This document shows, one piece after another, positions 32,481-40,938 of a stretch of 64,000 nt of DNA. Source of the DNA: a virus; IMG/VR virus record IMGVR_UViG_3300046810_000101, positions 62,001 to 126,000 of that record. The stretch is one strand, 5' to 3'. The notes below the pieces were generated by a model that worked only from the letters and a program-made list of their open reading frames with translations, was not told where the DNA came from and ran no database searches. The position numbers and the translations under genes were made by a program. Numbering within the stretch: the stretch's first letter is position 1; each line of letters starts with the position of its first letter.

Positions 32481-32508
32481 AAAAATAAACCCGACTTTCG
32501 CCGGGTCT
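32481..32508 (-). terminator. Terminator after 32523 gene
   Basis: ACCCGGCGAAAGTCGGGTTTATTTTT on the minus strand. Confidence 0.82.
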
Positions 32509-32522
32509 ATTGGTTTGATGCA

Positions 32523-32729
32523 TTACGCCGGTTTTTTGATGTCGTGGCCCCAGTCGTCAACCGTATTAGGCCCATCGTATACAGCCGCGTATAAGGTCGT
32601 AACCGCACTAACCCGGATACCAACCCCACAACACAACGCAACGCCTACCAGTGGCTTGCGGCCCGCTTGCACGTTGTATTCCACCGGGCTGTTTAACTTC
32701 AATTCTTGCTTACAGTGTGGGCATTCCAT
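32523..32729 (-). CDS. Zinc-ribbon-like small protein
   Basis: 68 aa from MECPHCKQEL (ATG 32727-32729). CPHC near the N-terminus and a CC pair at about 33-34 could bind zinc. Same operon as 32736 and 33069. Confidence 0.65.
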   Translation of the reverse strand: MECPHCKQELKLNSPVEYNVQAGRKPLVGVALCCGVGIRVSAVTTLYAAVYDGPNTVDDWGHDIKKPA

Positions 32730-32735
32730 CAAATA

Positions 32736-33065
32736 CTACTCCGGGTTTTTGAAAACGTCCGGGTCTTCCCGTTCCATTTCTTCAAGGGTTTGAATCCGGG
32801 GAACCTTGATCCCGTTGGCGACAATATAAACTTTCAGGGTCAGTTCATAGTCGTTATTGCGCAGGCTATTCAAATAAGCCTTTACAGAGTCGGACAACAC
32901 GCCTTCGCCTTTCTCAATGAATTCATCCAGCTTTATCGCTGCATCTGTCATGGTCGGGCCTGTATAGATTTGGAAGCTTGCAACGTGCTGCATATCACCT
33001 TTAAGGTTTGGATAGAAAACATCTATACAGGTTTTGTAGTAGCCGGGGGTTGATGTCATTGGCAT
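32736..33065 (-). CDS. Hypothetical protein
   Basis: 109 aa, alpha/beta (CIDVFYPNLKGDMQHVASFQ), with an acidic C-terminus (TLEEMEREDPDVFKNPE). Not recognised. Confidence 0.7.
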   Translation of the reverse strand: MPMTSTPGYYKTCIDVFYPNLKGDMQHVASFQIYTGPTMTDAAIKLDEFIEKGEGVLSDSVKAYLNSLRNNDYELTLKVYIVANGIKVPRIQTLEEMEREDPDVFKNPE

Positions 33066-33068
33066 GGT

Positions 33069-33239
33069 TTATGCTCCAGTATATGGGGTCAGGTCGCGTT
33101 CATGAAAAGAGCCAGCATCACCGCCGATAGTACCGAACCGGCAGCTATACCAGCCATTGGCACGAACTTCGGTGATAGTCAACCAAAAAGGACCATCAGC
33201 CATAACTTTGTCTTTAATCGAGAATTTGTTATCTAGCAT
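33069..33239 (-). CDS. 56-aa hypothetical protein
   Basis: ATG 33237-33239 follows a full cassette promoter (-10 at 33268). Beta-rich: VMADGPFWLTITEVRANGWYS, ending SFHERDLTPYTGA. First gene of a three-gene transcript. Below 60 codons. Confidence 0.68.
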   Translation of the reverse strand: MLDNKFSIKDKVMADGPFWLTITEVRANGWYSCRFGTIGGDAGSFHERDLTPYTGA

Positions 33240-33312
33240 GATGGCGGTTCCTTGTTGGTGTATGGTCAGTATAGCAGGGGTTGCATCAAATACAACCCCT
33301 TTGCATCAATTT

Positions 33313-33555
33313 TTACAGGTATTCGGCCATATAGGCAGACAGTTCAACCAATACAGGCGTTTTATCGGGGCTATTGAACTGGATAAAATCGTTTGCGCAA
33401 AACACATAGACACTATGGTAAGTGTCGGTTTCGCGGGTCTTCCAGATATCTAAACGGATTTCCCGGCCTTGAGGCGTGACCATTTCAGCCTCAAAAATTT
33501 TATCCGCAAGCCCGGTACTGATTTGTTTCAGGGGTTTAACATCACCGATAGCCAT
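33313..33555 (-). CDS. Hypothetical protein
   Basis: 80 aa, beta-rich (KIFEAEMVTPQGREIRLDIW), then DTYHSVYVFCANDFIQF. -10 CATAAT at 33589. Confidence 0.68.
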   Translation of the reverse strand: MAIGDVKPLKQISTGLADKIFEAEMVTPQGREIRLDIWKTRETDTYHSVYVFCANDFIQFNSPDKTPVLVELSAYMAEYL

Positions 33556-33640
33556 TGCGCAAATCCTTGTATTGGTTGGTGTATTAGGATTATGGCATCA
33601 ACGGCAATAGCTGTCAAGCTATTTGATGCAATTATTTCAA

Positions 33641-33844
33641 TTAAATTTCATGTTCGAATTTGTGCCCGACATTTTCCCAATAGGTCGCGGTGACCTCATA
33701 ACCATCCTTCGCCGGGAAACGCTCTCTAAGGACATTTAACAGCATGATTGCGCTGGTTTCGGTAACCGCCGACCTTTCAGCCGTGGCGAATAGGTGACGG
33801 CCTTTATAACTTACGTTGATTTCGTAATGCGATTGATTAGCCAT
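33641..33844 (-). CDS. Hypothetical small protein
   Basis: 67 aa: HYEINVSYKGRHLFATAERS, then a helix and a strand. Coupled to 33846. Confidence 0.68.
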   Translation of the reverse strand: MANQSHYEINVSYKGRHLFATAERSAVTETSAIMLLNVLRERFPAKDGYEVTATYWENVGHKFEHEI

Positions 33845-33845
33845 G

Positions 33846-34130
33846 TCAAGCCCCTTTCATCCAGTTATTCAGTGTACGAATAGAATCACCACGCGGGCGA
33901 CTCTGATAGGCAAACGAGTATTCTAACCAGTCCCACGCCTTACCAGCACGAACCATGCCCATTAGGCGTTCCAGCTTACCGATACGACGATAAACCTTTG
34001 CAGTGACCAACCGGGGGCTTTCCCACTGATAACCATCCTCAGAACCCACACGCACGAACCCATGCTTTTCTAGCAGTGTGTCGCGTTCGGCTTCAAGGGC
34101 TTTGTAGTATGCGGTTCGAATGGTTGCCAT
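33846..34130 (-). CDS. Hypothetical protein
   Basis: 94 aa from MATIRTAYYK. Helical with a Trp-rich centre (GKAWDWLEYSFAYQ). Promoter -10 at 34163. Confidence 0.68.
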   Translation of the reverse strand: MATIRTAYYKALEAERDTLLEKHGFVRVGSEDGYQWESPRLVTAKVYRRIGKLERLMGMVRAGKAWDWLEYSFAYQSRPRGDSIRTLNNWMKGA

Positions 34131-34191
34131 GATCAAATCCCTGTTTCGGTTGGTATGGGGTTAGTATAACCCCATTTGATGCAATTGCAAA

Positions 34192-34440
34192 TTAATTTTT
34201 AGGGATTTTGTCACCCGGCAAATACTGGCGAACAATCCCGTCATTGCACAACCGTACAAGGTTGCCCAGTTCGTCGCGGTATTGAGCTAAGCACGAATCG
34301 CCACGGATTTGACGGACTTTGTTAGTCATGATCCGTTGATCATTGCGCGGCAGTTTGGCATAGATTTCAGTTGCATTTTTGTCGGCTATTGCTTGATCGA
34401 CAAACTGAGTTAGCAACAGTTGTTTTTTGAATTCGTGCAT
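34192..34440 (-). CDS. Hypothetical protein
   Basis: 82 aa, helical and basic first half, C-terminal LGNLVRLCNDGIVRQYLPGD. Cassette gene, -10 at 34473. Confidence 0.68.
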   Translation of the reverse strand: MHEFKKQLLLTQFVDQAIADKNATEIYAKLPRNDQRIMTNKVRQIRGDSCLAQYRDELGNLVRLCNDGIVRQYLPGDKIPKN

Positions 34441-34515
34441 TTCAAAACCCTCTTTTCGTTTGGTGTGATAGAAGTATAATAGGGGATTGCATCAAATGCA
34501 ACCCCCTATTTGATT

Positions 34516-34839
34516 TTATTTTGGGTCTTCGACTGGTTTATGTTTACCAGTAGTCGAAAGAATCCGCACGTTTTCAACTTCGGATATCGGTACAGTTTCA
34601 CCCTTGCGGATTTCGTTCACGCCGTCCTCTTTCGTGATTTTGTTCGGCATGTATTCACTAATGGTATAGTGCGCAGCCTTCGGCAGTTCCACACGACACA
34701 CGACAGTCATAACCCCATCAGGTTTGTGGCGATTCAAAGTGCTAACCCCTATATAACGGGCAGCCTCCTTTATGGCGCCTTCACGGGTGTCAGCAACACC
34801 CCAGCCGTAGGCGGTTGATGCATAATAGTGGTGATTCAT
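34516..34839 (-). CDS. Hypothetical protein
   Basis: 107 aa from MNHHYYASTAYGWG. Contains TREGAIKEAARYIG and a beta segment (DGVMTVVCRVELP). Shares the 35257 promoter. Not recognised. Confidence 0.7.
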   Translation of the reverse strand: MNHHYYASTAYGWGVADTREGAIKEAARYIGVSTLNRHKPDGVMTVVCRVELPKAAHYTISEYMPNKITKEDGVNEIRKGETVPISEVENVRILSTTGKHKPVEDPK

Positions 34840-34841
34840 TT

Positions 34842-35222
34842 TCAAACCCCTTTGATTTTCTGGATTGCACCATTGGAAAAGTAAACCACAATATTAGATA
34901 ACAGTTCCCCGATATCATCCTTTGTATTTGGTTCACGCACATAAAAATCAATGATAGCCCGCCCATCGTCTGAGAGTTCCACGCCTTGGGTGAATTGTGA
35001 CCAGTCAACAGGCGACCACAAATCAGTATCAGACCAATTATCGCCAGTTAGATCAGTTACACGGGCGATATTGATATGGGTGTCTTTATCGCGATTGGTC
35101 AGGCTTACACGCTCGCCAACTTCGATTGTTACACGCTTGCGACCAACTTCCTTGCGAGCCGCTTCACGTATTTGAAAGCATTCTTTAGTGCTAGGCTTCC
35201 AAACGTTATTGATGATCGACAT
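34842..35222 (-). CDS. Hypothetical protein
   Basis: 126 aa. REAARKEVGRKRVTIEVGERVSLTN suggests a helix followed by an SH3-like strand. Acidic C-terminal half. First gene after the -10 at 35257. Confidence 0.7.
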   Translation of the reverse strand: MSIINNVWKPSTKECFQIREAARKEVGRKRVTIEVGERVSLTNRDKDTHINIARVTDLTGDNWSDTDLWSPVDWSQFTQGVELSDDGRAIIDFYVREPNTKDDIGELLSNIVVYFSNGAIQKIKGV

Positions 35223-35296
35223 TTCAAAAATTCCCTGTTTCGGTTGGTGTATGATCAGTATAATAGGGATTGCATCAAATGCAACCCCTATTTGAT

Positions 35297-35515
35297 TTAA
35301 ATCTGGTGTGGTGTAAACGTCATACCTTTAGCCGGACCATCAACCCCCATGCAAACAGATTGGGCCTTGATTGCAGCAGCTTGGGCCTGTTCGAAGGTAT
35401 CAAACTGCATAGCCAGCTTGATAGAACCCATGCAAGCGGTCCCCCACGTATCGCACCACTCATGCAAATAATCAGAACCGGATATCCCATAGGTACGCTT
35501 TACTACATAAGCCAT
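35297..35515 (-). CDS. Hypothetical small protein
   Basis: 72 aa from MAYVVKRTYGISG. Contains WCDTWGTACMGSIKLAMQFDTFEQAQ. Cassette gene, -10 at 35547. Confidence 0.68.
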   Translation of the reverse strand: MAYVVKRTYGISGSDYLHEWCDTWGTACMGSIKLAMQFDTFEQAQAAAIKAQSVCMGVDGPAKGMTFTPHQI

Positions 35516-35590
35516 GATCAAACCCCTTTTCGTTTGGTGTGATAGCAGTATAGCAAGGGGTTGTATTTGATGCAACCCCCTTTGATGCAA

Positions 35591-35800
35591 TTATTTTTCC
35601 CAATCATGCAAAGTTGTGGTGATTTCCTCAAACCCATTACCTGCATCATCAAACCAGCACCGCACAACCGCACGACGCCCAGCTATGACCGTTTCGATTT
35701 TCGGGTCTTCAACCAAACCGGAAACATCACCCAACACTTCAACCGATACGCGATTGGTCCAATTGGTGATTTTTACAAACTTCACGATTTGGTTTGACAT
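35591..35800 (-). CDS. Hypothetical small protein
   Basis: 69 aa, beta-rich (VKFVKITNWTNRVSVEVLGDV). Cassette gene, -10 TAGAAT at 35833. Confidence 0.68.
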   Translation of the reverse strand: MSNQIVKFVKITNWTNRVSVEVLGDVSGLVEDPKIETVIAGRRAVVRCWFDDAGNGFEEITTTLHDWEK

Positions 35801-35875
35801 TTTGTAGTCCCTGTTTCGGTTGGTGTAAGATCATTCTATAGGGGTTTGCATCAAATTGCAAACCCCTATTTGATT

Positions 35876-36325
35876 TTATTTGTGGTTCTTTTTGGCTTCG
35901 GTCAGGTCAGCAATCAATTTGTTTTGTTGGTTGACTTCCCATTCAATTTGGTCTACCACATAAACCGCTTGACCTTTTTCGTTTGCACCGTTTTGAACTT
36001 GACGGGCCTTCGCTTGTGCTATCCGCAAATCATTGTAACGGGTTGCGTTTTGGACAGTAGCCCAGCCAGCGGTGTCGCCTTCAAACTTGACACATACACG
36101 CAATTTGCCAGTGATAACCATGTAACCGGTTGGGTTAGTTGCTTTGAAAGCTTCCAGCCGTGCTATGTAGCCTTGCGATTCGGTAATCATGCCGTTAATC
36201 ATGTCAATCATTGGGTTTACCTTCTGGTTTAGGTGTTTCAGGCACAGGGCGAACGTGGCTGCATAGTTGTCACCCGGTTGAATGATTTCTTTAGTCAACT
36301 TGTGGGCTTGGGCAAATGCGTTCAT
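35876..36325 (-). CDS. Hypothetical coiled-coil-ended protein
   Basis: 149 aa. Helical N-terminal half, then beta segment GYMVITGKLRVCVKFEGDTAGW and a C-terminal coiled coil (VNQQNKLIADLTEAKKNHK). Cassette gene, -10 at 36359. Confidence 0.7.
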   Translation of the reverse strand: MNAFAQAHKLTKEIIQPGDNYAATFALCLKHLNQKVNPMIDMINGMITESQGYIARLEAFKATNPTGYMVITGKLRVCVKFEGDTAGWATVQNATRYNDLRIAQAKARQVQNGANEKGQAVYVVDQIEWEVNQQNKLIADLTEAKKNHK

Positions 36326-36500
36326 GTTCGTATTCCCTGTTTCGGTTGGTGTAAGGTCAGTATACGCCTAATTTGATGCAATGCAACCCATTTGATGCAA
36401 TTATTTTAAAATAGTTGTGGGAAATATTCGTGCCAATACCTTTTTGGGGTCGTCAATCCATTTTCTCATATTTTTCTAGGGGATGTCAATACCAACAGAC

Positions 36501-36527
36501 AAAATAAAACCCGGACAATGCCGGGTC
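36501..36527 (-). terminator. Terminator after 36537 gene
   Basis: ACCCGGCATTGTCCGGGTTTTATTTT on the minus strand. The rest of 36370-36500 holds TTTGATGCAA words and no gene. Confidence 0.85.
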
Positions 36528-36536
36528 AAGGTGTTG

Positions 36537-36788
36537 TTACATCACTCGGTTTATCGGATCAATACTAAACAATACTTGCTCATGTAGTGCGGTTTGACAG
36601 TCTTGCAGAGTCTTGAATCGATGTTCAAAGATGGTAACGCCGAGTTTATCCTTGACTGAATAACCGTTATCATGTGCATCGATAACAAAGGTCAGGCAAT
36701 GCGTCCCCAACATATCAAAGTTAATAACAACGTCGGCATGGTAACGCCCGACATATAAGCCACGTAACAAGATCCTATCAATACGCAC
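36537..36788 (-). CDS. Hypothetical protein
   Basis: 83 aa, beta-rich (IDRILLRGLYVGRYHADVVI), then a helix (LQDCQTALHEQVLFS). Third gene of the 37231-promoter transcript. Confidence 0.68.
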   Translation of the reverse strand: MRIDRILLRGLYVGRYHADVVINFDMLGTHCLTFVIDAHDNGYSVKDKLGVTIFEHRFKTLQDCQTALHEQVLFSIDPINRVM

Positions 36789-36796
36789 AAAACCCC

Positions 36797-37003
36797 CTAG
36801 AACGCTGTCAGGCGAACGAAAGAACCACCCTTTACCAGATCATGTACCAGTTCAGCGCCTTGCACAGCCAGTTCATAGGAACCGTCAATTTGCAGCCAGT
36901 GAGTTGAACCCTCATGATAGCTATCGGTAATCACCCCGATAGTTTCCATGTCTTGGTTGGTTCTGGCTTCTTCGCCCATCAACGCCTTGTGATTATATGT
37001 CAT
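36797..37003 (-). CDS. Hypothetical small protein
   Basis: 68 aa from MTYNHKALMG. GGAGG lies 7 nt upstream, which decides the start. Contains HWLQIDGSYELAVQGAELVHDL. Confidence 0.7.
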   Translation of the reverse strand: MTYNHKALMGEEARTNQDMETIGVITDSYHEGSTHWLQIDGSYELAVQGAELVHDLVKGGSFVRLTAF

Positions 37004-37005
37004 GT

Positions 37006-37203
37006 TCAAACCTCCTTTACAACAAACGCATCAAAGGGATAATCATGCGAAACGTTACCGGTCTTGGTTTCGATAGTCAAGGTGATCCACCCGTCGTGAT
37101 CCTCGAAACAACGGCTTACTAGTTTGCCCATGACCAGTTCGCCACTAACTACCATAGCGATGATGTTACCAATTTTTGCATCAACCGCGTTTATCAATTG
37201 CAT
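37006..37203 (-). CDS. Hypothetical SH3-like small protein
   Basis: 65 aa: AVDAKIGNIIAMVVSGELVMG then DGWITLTIETKTG; a beta-barrel pattern. First gene after -10 at 37231. Confidence 0.68.
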   Translation of the reverse strand: MQLINAVDAKIGNIIAMVVSGELVMGKLVSRCFEDHDGWITLTIETKTGNVSHDYPFDAFVVKEV

Positions 37204-37272
37204 GTTTGTCGCTCCCTTGTTGGTGATTAGATTCTAGCAAGGGGCTGCAATTGATGCAACCCCTATTTGATG

Positions 37273-37443
37273 TTATTCGATAGACCAACCGGCAATATCA
37301 GACATCAACCATTTAGCATCAGACCGGCCAGACTTGCGGTTAATGATGTTGATGGATTCGCCGTTGAATTCCACCCGGTACAGAATCAACGAATAAGAAT
37401 TTGTCCCGGCATCCTCAAACAGCAAACGAAAGAGTATAGGCAT
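37273..37443 (-). CDS. 56-aa hypothetical protein
   Basis: ATG 37441-37443, right after the 37446 stop. MPILFRLLFEDAGTNSYSLI, then NIINRKSGRSDAKWLMSD. Below 60 codons. Confidence 0.65.
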   Translation of the reverse strand: MPILFRLLFEDAGTNSYSLILYRVEFNGESINIINRKSGRSDAKWLMSDIAGWSIE

Positions 37444-37445
37444 GA

Positions 37446-37664
37446 TTATTCCCCCAAAAACTTTGCATAGGCAGCTTCACGTTTAGCGGTGCATATGTCT
37501 TTTGAATCGGTCAATTGGACTTTTTCAGCACAGCCAGCCGAATAGCCAGCCTGAAACGTTTTATAGCCATTCGGTTGGGTTGTTGCATTGAATGGGTTTT
37601 CTTTATAGTAACCCAGCGAGCCGGCCCGATAAGCGTATTCAAAGATTTCTTTTTGACTGGCCAT
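37446..37664 (-). CDS. Hypothetical small protein
   Basis: 72 aa, Tyr/Ala-rich (FEYAYRAGSLGYYKENPF; FQAGYSAGCAEKV). Cassette gene, -10 at 37697. Confidence 0.68.
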   Translation of the reverse strand: MASQKEIFEYAYRAGSLGYYKENPFNATTQPNGYKTFQAGYSAGCAEKVQLTDSKDICTAKREAAYAKFLGE

Positions 37665-37741
37665 TTCGATATTCCCTGTTTCGGTTGGTGTGATAGCAGT
37701 ATAAAAGGGATTGCATCAAATTACAACCCCTTTCTATCAAA

Positions 37742-38053
37742 TTATTTTCCGGCTTTAGTCATCATGACCAGTTCGTTATGGTTACGGCAGATCATGGCCG
37801 CGTTAGGGATTTGATTCATCCAGTCCTCAAACCCATGCTTGACAAACCGAGATTTCATCACATCCAGAACCGCGAATTTCATTTCTTCAACGGTTGGGGA
37901 TTCTTCCAGCACAGCCCGACGATAATCATCGGCAGTTGCATAACCGTTGGTTACAAAGTAACGCATACGATCATTAGCCGACGCCTTCTTACCTTCAAAC
38001 CATGCCGCTTTGACTTGGGTTTGTATGTTCGCTGGGAGGCTGGAAAGTTTCAT
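37742..38053 (-). CDS. Hypothetical helical protein
   Basis: 103 aa, helical (QTQVKAAWFEGKKASANDRM; TVEEMKFAVLDVMKSRF). Cassette gene, -10 at 38086. Confidence 0.7.
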   Translation of the reverse strand: MKLSSLPANIQTQVKAAWFEGKKASANDRMRYFVTNGYATADDYRRAVLEESPTVEEMKFAVLDVMKSRFVKHGFEDWMNQIPNAAMICRNHNELVMMTKAGK

Positions 38054-38140
38054 GTCATTAACCCTGTTTCGGTTGGTGTATGGTCAGTATAGCCCCTGTA
38101 CATTCAGAGTCAAGCAATTTGATGCAATTATTTTAAGAAA

Positions 38141-38168
38141 AGAAAAAGCCCCTAGAATCAGGGGCTTA
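38141..38168 (-). terminator. Terminator after 38171 gene
   Basis: AAGCCCCTGATTCTAGGGGCTTTTTC, identical stem to that at 27889. Confidence 0.88.
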
Positions 38169-38170
38169 TT

Positions 38171-38554
38171 TTAGAATTCTTCTTTTCGTTCCATATCCCG
38201 GAAATATCCTTGACTGTCAAGGGTTTGATATGCATTAGAGCCGTATCTAGGATCAGTTTCAATCCAGTGCATAGGGTCAAGCTTACCGCCTGCATTCACG
38301 AATAACCGGATTCTTTCGGCCAATGCTTCGGCCTTGTTAGATGATTCTTCGCGAAGGTCTTCAAAAAACACCATGCCGTCGCAGTCCTCACCGCCTTCTA
38401 TACGCTTAGCAGCATCAAAGCGGGCAGTATGTATCCACCGTTGGCCGTTAGGGGCTTCGGCTTCAATGTAATAGCGTTCGGCTATGAATGCTTCGCCGTC
38501 CTCAGTTAAACCGTAGTTAAACAGATCAGATGCAACCCCGATTTCTAAAGCCAT
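38171..38554 (-). CDS. Hypothetical protein
   Basis: 127 aa from MALEIGVASD (GGGG upstream). Beta-rich with FIAERYYIEAEAPNGQRWIH and an acidic patch GGEDCDGMVFFEDLRE. Cassette gene, -10 TAGAAT at 38585. Confidence 0.7.
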   Translation of the reverse strand: MALEIGVASDLFNYGLTEDGEAFIAERYYIEAEAPNGQRWIHTARFDAAKRIEGGEDCDGMVFFEDLREESSNKAEALAERIRLFVNAGGKLDPMHWIETDPRYGSNAYQTLDSQGYFRDMERKEEF

Positions 38555-38631
38555 GATCAAAACCCCTTTGTTTGGTGTATGGTTATTCTAACAGACCACA
38601 TCCAACCGTCAAGGGTTTGATGCAATTATTT

Positions 38632-38808
38632 TCAAATTAGCCGATAGATTGCAACACCTACCGGAATGCAATAGAAAGGACACGCCAGAACAAACCAACC
38701 CCAGCGAGTTCTAGACGGTATAGGAGGCGTGATATTACGGCACCAGCCTATCACCAGCAAAACCAATCCAATGGCAGCCATCGACGCCATAGAGCTGTTA
38801 AAATTCAT
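38632..38808 (-). CDS. 58-aa membrane protein
   Basis: ATG 38806-38808. Two hydrophobic segments (AAIGLVLLVIGW and WFVLACPFYCIPVGVAI) separated by a basic/Pro loop. Last of a run of tiny membrane proteins (38632-39651). Confidence 0.6.
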   Translation of the reverse strand: MNFNSSMASMAAIGLVLLVIGWCRNITPPIPSRTRWGWFVLACPFYCIPVGVAIYRLI

Positions 38809-38838
38809 ATGTTAATAAACCCTCAGAATCGCCCAAAT

Positions 38839-39021
38839 TCAGCCAGAATAATACCCTTTATAAACCTCAGTCCCGGCCACGGTTAAGACAATTAGAATAG
38901 AAACAATAATAGACAACCGGAATTGCCCCCGAGCTTGTGTATCTGTACTAGAACGAAAACCCCAGTAACTAAAACAACCAATAACCAAATTCATCAATCC
39001 AAAACCAATCATAGAATTCAT
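38839..39021 (-). CDS. 60-aa two-pass membrane protein
   Basis: Hydrophobic MIGFGLMNLVIGCFSYWGF and LSIIVSILIVLTVAGTEV, with a polar loop between. ATGA overlap with the 39018 gene. Confidence 0.65.
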   Translation of the reverse strand: MNSMIGFGLMNLVIGCFSYWGFRSSTDTQARGQFRLSIIVSILIVLTVAGTEVYKGYYSG

Positions 39022-39203
39022 TGATTCGCCCCAGATCGTTTAAACCATGCACAATATACAACATAAGCACAGGAAACAATAGCAATCAACAAACCAGAAT
39101 CAAAAGCAATAACCTGCCAAAAGGAATGTCTAGGCATATGGTTAATCGCATAGACAATAACCATATTAGAAACAATACAAACGATAAACGCAATATAGAA
39201 CAT
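39018..39203 (-). CDS. 61-aa two-pass membrane protein
   Basis: Segments FYIAFIVCIVSNMVIVYAI and SGLLIAIVSCAYVVYCAWF. Coupled to its neighbours. Confidence 0.65.
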   Translation of the reverse strand: MFYIAFIVCIVSNMVIVYAINHMPRHSFWQVIAFDSGLLIAIVSCAYVVYCAWFKRSGANQ

Positions 39204-39463
39204 TATTGACCACGCATCCCAATATCATGGGGAATAAAAGAATCACCGATAACCCGGCATTCATATAGGTGAACCAATCCACCATTAGGCAGCTTGTAAT
39301 AGTTCATATTGTGTCGGGTACAGTCAAACTCCTTATTGATGTTAGCCAATAAGAAAGCCTTGTTATCAGCAGTATAATGCCCATAACCAAACAAACCACA
39401 GGAACGCCATAGAGCTTTACCGTGTAGCTTGATACGGGTTAATTTTTTAGGTGATAGATCCAT
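39203..39463 (-). CDS. Hypothetical protein
   Basis: 86 aa from MDLSPKKLTRIKL. Contains CGLFGYGHYTADNKAFLLANINKEF and GGLVHLYECRVIGDSFIPH. The only soluble protein among small membrane proteins. Confidence 0.68.
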   Translation of the reverse strand: MDLSPKKLTRIKLHGKALWRSCGLFGYGHYTADNKAFLLANINKEFDCTRHNMNYYKLPNGGLVHLYECRVIGDSFIPHDIGMRGQ

Positions 39464-39465
39464 GA

Positions 39466-39651
39466 TCAACCCCAGATAATCATTAGAGAGTCATACACAA
39501 CATATACGTTTAGGCATACGGATACATTCAAACCAATGAGTGAACCACGCCAGACAATCAAATTAGGTTTGTCTTGAGCTACCCACAAACCAATCCCGGA
39601 TAGAATGATAATGACCAATGCTGCAATGACCAGATAGAACGCCAAATCCAT
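39466..39651 (-). CDS. 61-aa two-pass membrane protein
   Basis: Segments AFYLVIAALVIIILSGIGLWV and LIGLNVSVCLNVYVVYDSL. First gene of the operon; promoter TTGTAT-N16-TAATCT with -10 at 39685. Confidence 0.65.
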   Translation of the reverse strand: MDLAFYLVIAALVIIILSGIGLWVAQDKPNLIVWRGSLIGLNVSVCLNVYVVYDSLMIIWG

Positions 39652-39664
39652 GATGAATCCCCTA

Positions 39665-40099
39665 TCAGTGAGTTACTAGACAATAGATTAGCACATTAGA
39701 AACAGAATACAAGGGTTATTTGCATCTAAATCAACCCATATATTGGGATTGATCAAAATATAATCTATATCGATTTGGAAGGTATTTTATAGGAGGAATA
39801 TCAGGGGAATAGATATAGGATAGGGAATCCACGCGGGGCTTATAGAATAAGGCTTATGGTTGAATGAATCGATGGGGAATAGGTTAGGAATTGATGGTGT
39901 ATCGATTTCAATACAGTGGAATGAAAACGTTACAGTAATTTTAGGGGTTTGTTCATGCTTCCTAGTGAGTGTGTTATATTTTGATGCATTTATTTTTGCA
40001 TCAAATCCTGCAATAGCATCAAATTGCAGCAGATTTCACCACAAGTCCCTAGCATGATTCGAAATAATTCACTAGTATTCCATCAAATTGCAGCAGATT
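39665..40099. other. Gene-free stretch with repeats
   Basis: Only the 39685 promoter is recognisable. The rest is AT/G-rich on the plus strand (TTAGGAATTGATGG, also near 41780). CATCAAATTGCAGCAGATTTCACC occurs at 40017-40040 and again at 40081-40104, into the end of the next gene. No gene seen. Confidence 0.55.
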
Positions 40100-40330
40100 T
40101 CACCGATACACGGTTTTGGTCTGATTCCCCGGCAGCATCAGCCACACAATAAACGATACAACAGACAGAACCATCATACCGATATAGACCATTCCCCCGT
40201 GGTGGATAATTTGATCCATTTGAACTAGGCGTAAATGCGGTGGGGTTCTATCCCATGCTGCGAATATACCTAAGAACGCCATAGGCATACTACTAACTAC
40301 CAGAAAGATTGCGATATAAAAGAGTTTCAT
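40100..40330 (-). CDS. Two-pass membrane protein
   Basis: 76 aa, segments FYIAIFLVVSSMPMAFLGIF and VYIGMMVLSVVSFIVWLML. Promoter TTGACA-N16-TATCAT, -10 at 40363. Confidence 0.65.
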   Translation of the reverse strand: MKLFYIAIFLVVSSMPMAFLGIFAAWDRTPPHLRLVQMDQIIHHGGMVYIGMMVLSVVSFIVWLMLPGNQTKTVYR

Positions 40331-40396
40331 AAGTCACCGTTTGGGTTAGGAGGTTTGATTAGATGATAGACTACCAAAACAGAATGTCAAGTAAAA

Positions 40397-40421
40397 CAAA
40401 AAGCCCCGGTTAAGGGGCTTT
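40397..40421 (-). terminator. Terminator after 40441 gene
   Basis: AAAGCCCCTTAACCGGGGCTTTTTG, same stem as 19414. Confidence 0.9.
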
Positions 40422-40440
40422 GACTACCTATCAGGATCTA

Positions 40441-40938
40441 TTAGACTGGTGTACTCGGTACGGTTCCTGCTTTATAAATCAGTTCCCGCTGGCCGCGACC
40501 TTCTGGGAGTTTTTCACCGTATCGGGTCACAATGCCTTGAGCTTCCAGATAGTTGACAGCGTTCCGGGTTTGGATTCTATCAGCTTTCATTGCTTCGGTC
40601 ACTTCGGCAATGGTGAAATAAGTAATTTCTTTCGTTTGCAACGCTTCAATGATAGCGTTACGGATTTCGAGTTGTTCGGCGCTTGGGTTACGACCTGCCG
40701 AGCCTTTAGAGTCATTGGCCGGGTCACCAGCTCCATTCGGTTGGGTTGCAGCCTTGGAAGCCCTTCCAGAAGCTTTAGGAGGCTTCGAGCCTTGAGCCCC
40801 GCCGATACTCGCCAAAGCTTCTTTGGCTTTGATCAGTGCCGATTCAGCGGAGTCTACCGCCATGTTTGCGAGTTCCAGAACGTTAACCACGTTAGCGGCT
40901 TGGGTATTCTGGGTTGCTGCTTTAGATACTTGGCGCAT
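40441..40938 (-). CDS. Winged-helix DNA-binding protein, paralogue of 20020 gene
   Basis: 165 aa. Helical N-terminus, a Lys/Ala/Gly/Pro linker (SKPPKASGRASKAATQ). The C-terminal winged helix (IRNAIIEALQTKEITYFTIAEV...ARTR-type recognition region) ends RYGEKLPEGRGQRELIYKA. The end matches the 20020 protein. DNA binding inferred. Confidence 0.65.
   Translation of the reverse strand: MRQVSKAATQNTQAANVVNVLELANMAVDSAESALIKAKEALASIGGAQGSKPPKASGRASKAATQPNGAGDPANDSKGSAGRNPSAEQLEIRNAIIEALQTKEITYFTIAEVTEAMKADRIQTRNAVNYLEAQGIVTRYGEKLPEGRGQRELIYKAGTVPSTPV

Noticed and set aside
19698-38600. CRISPR-like regularity of intergenic repeats
   Set aside because: Repeat spacing equals gene length (200-600 bp) and each unit holds a promoter, so they are regulatory cassettes.
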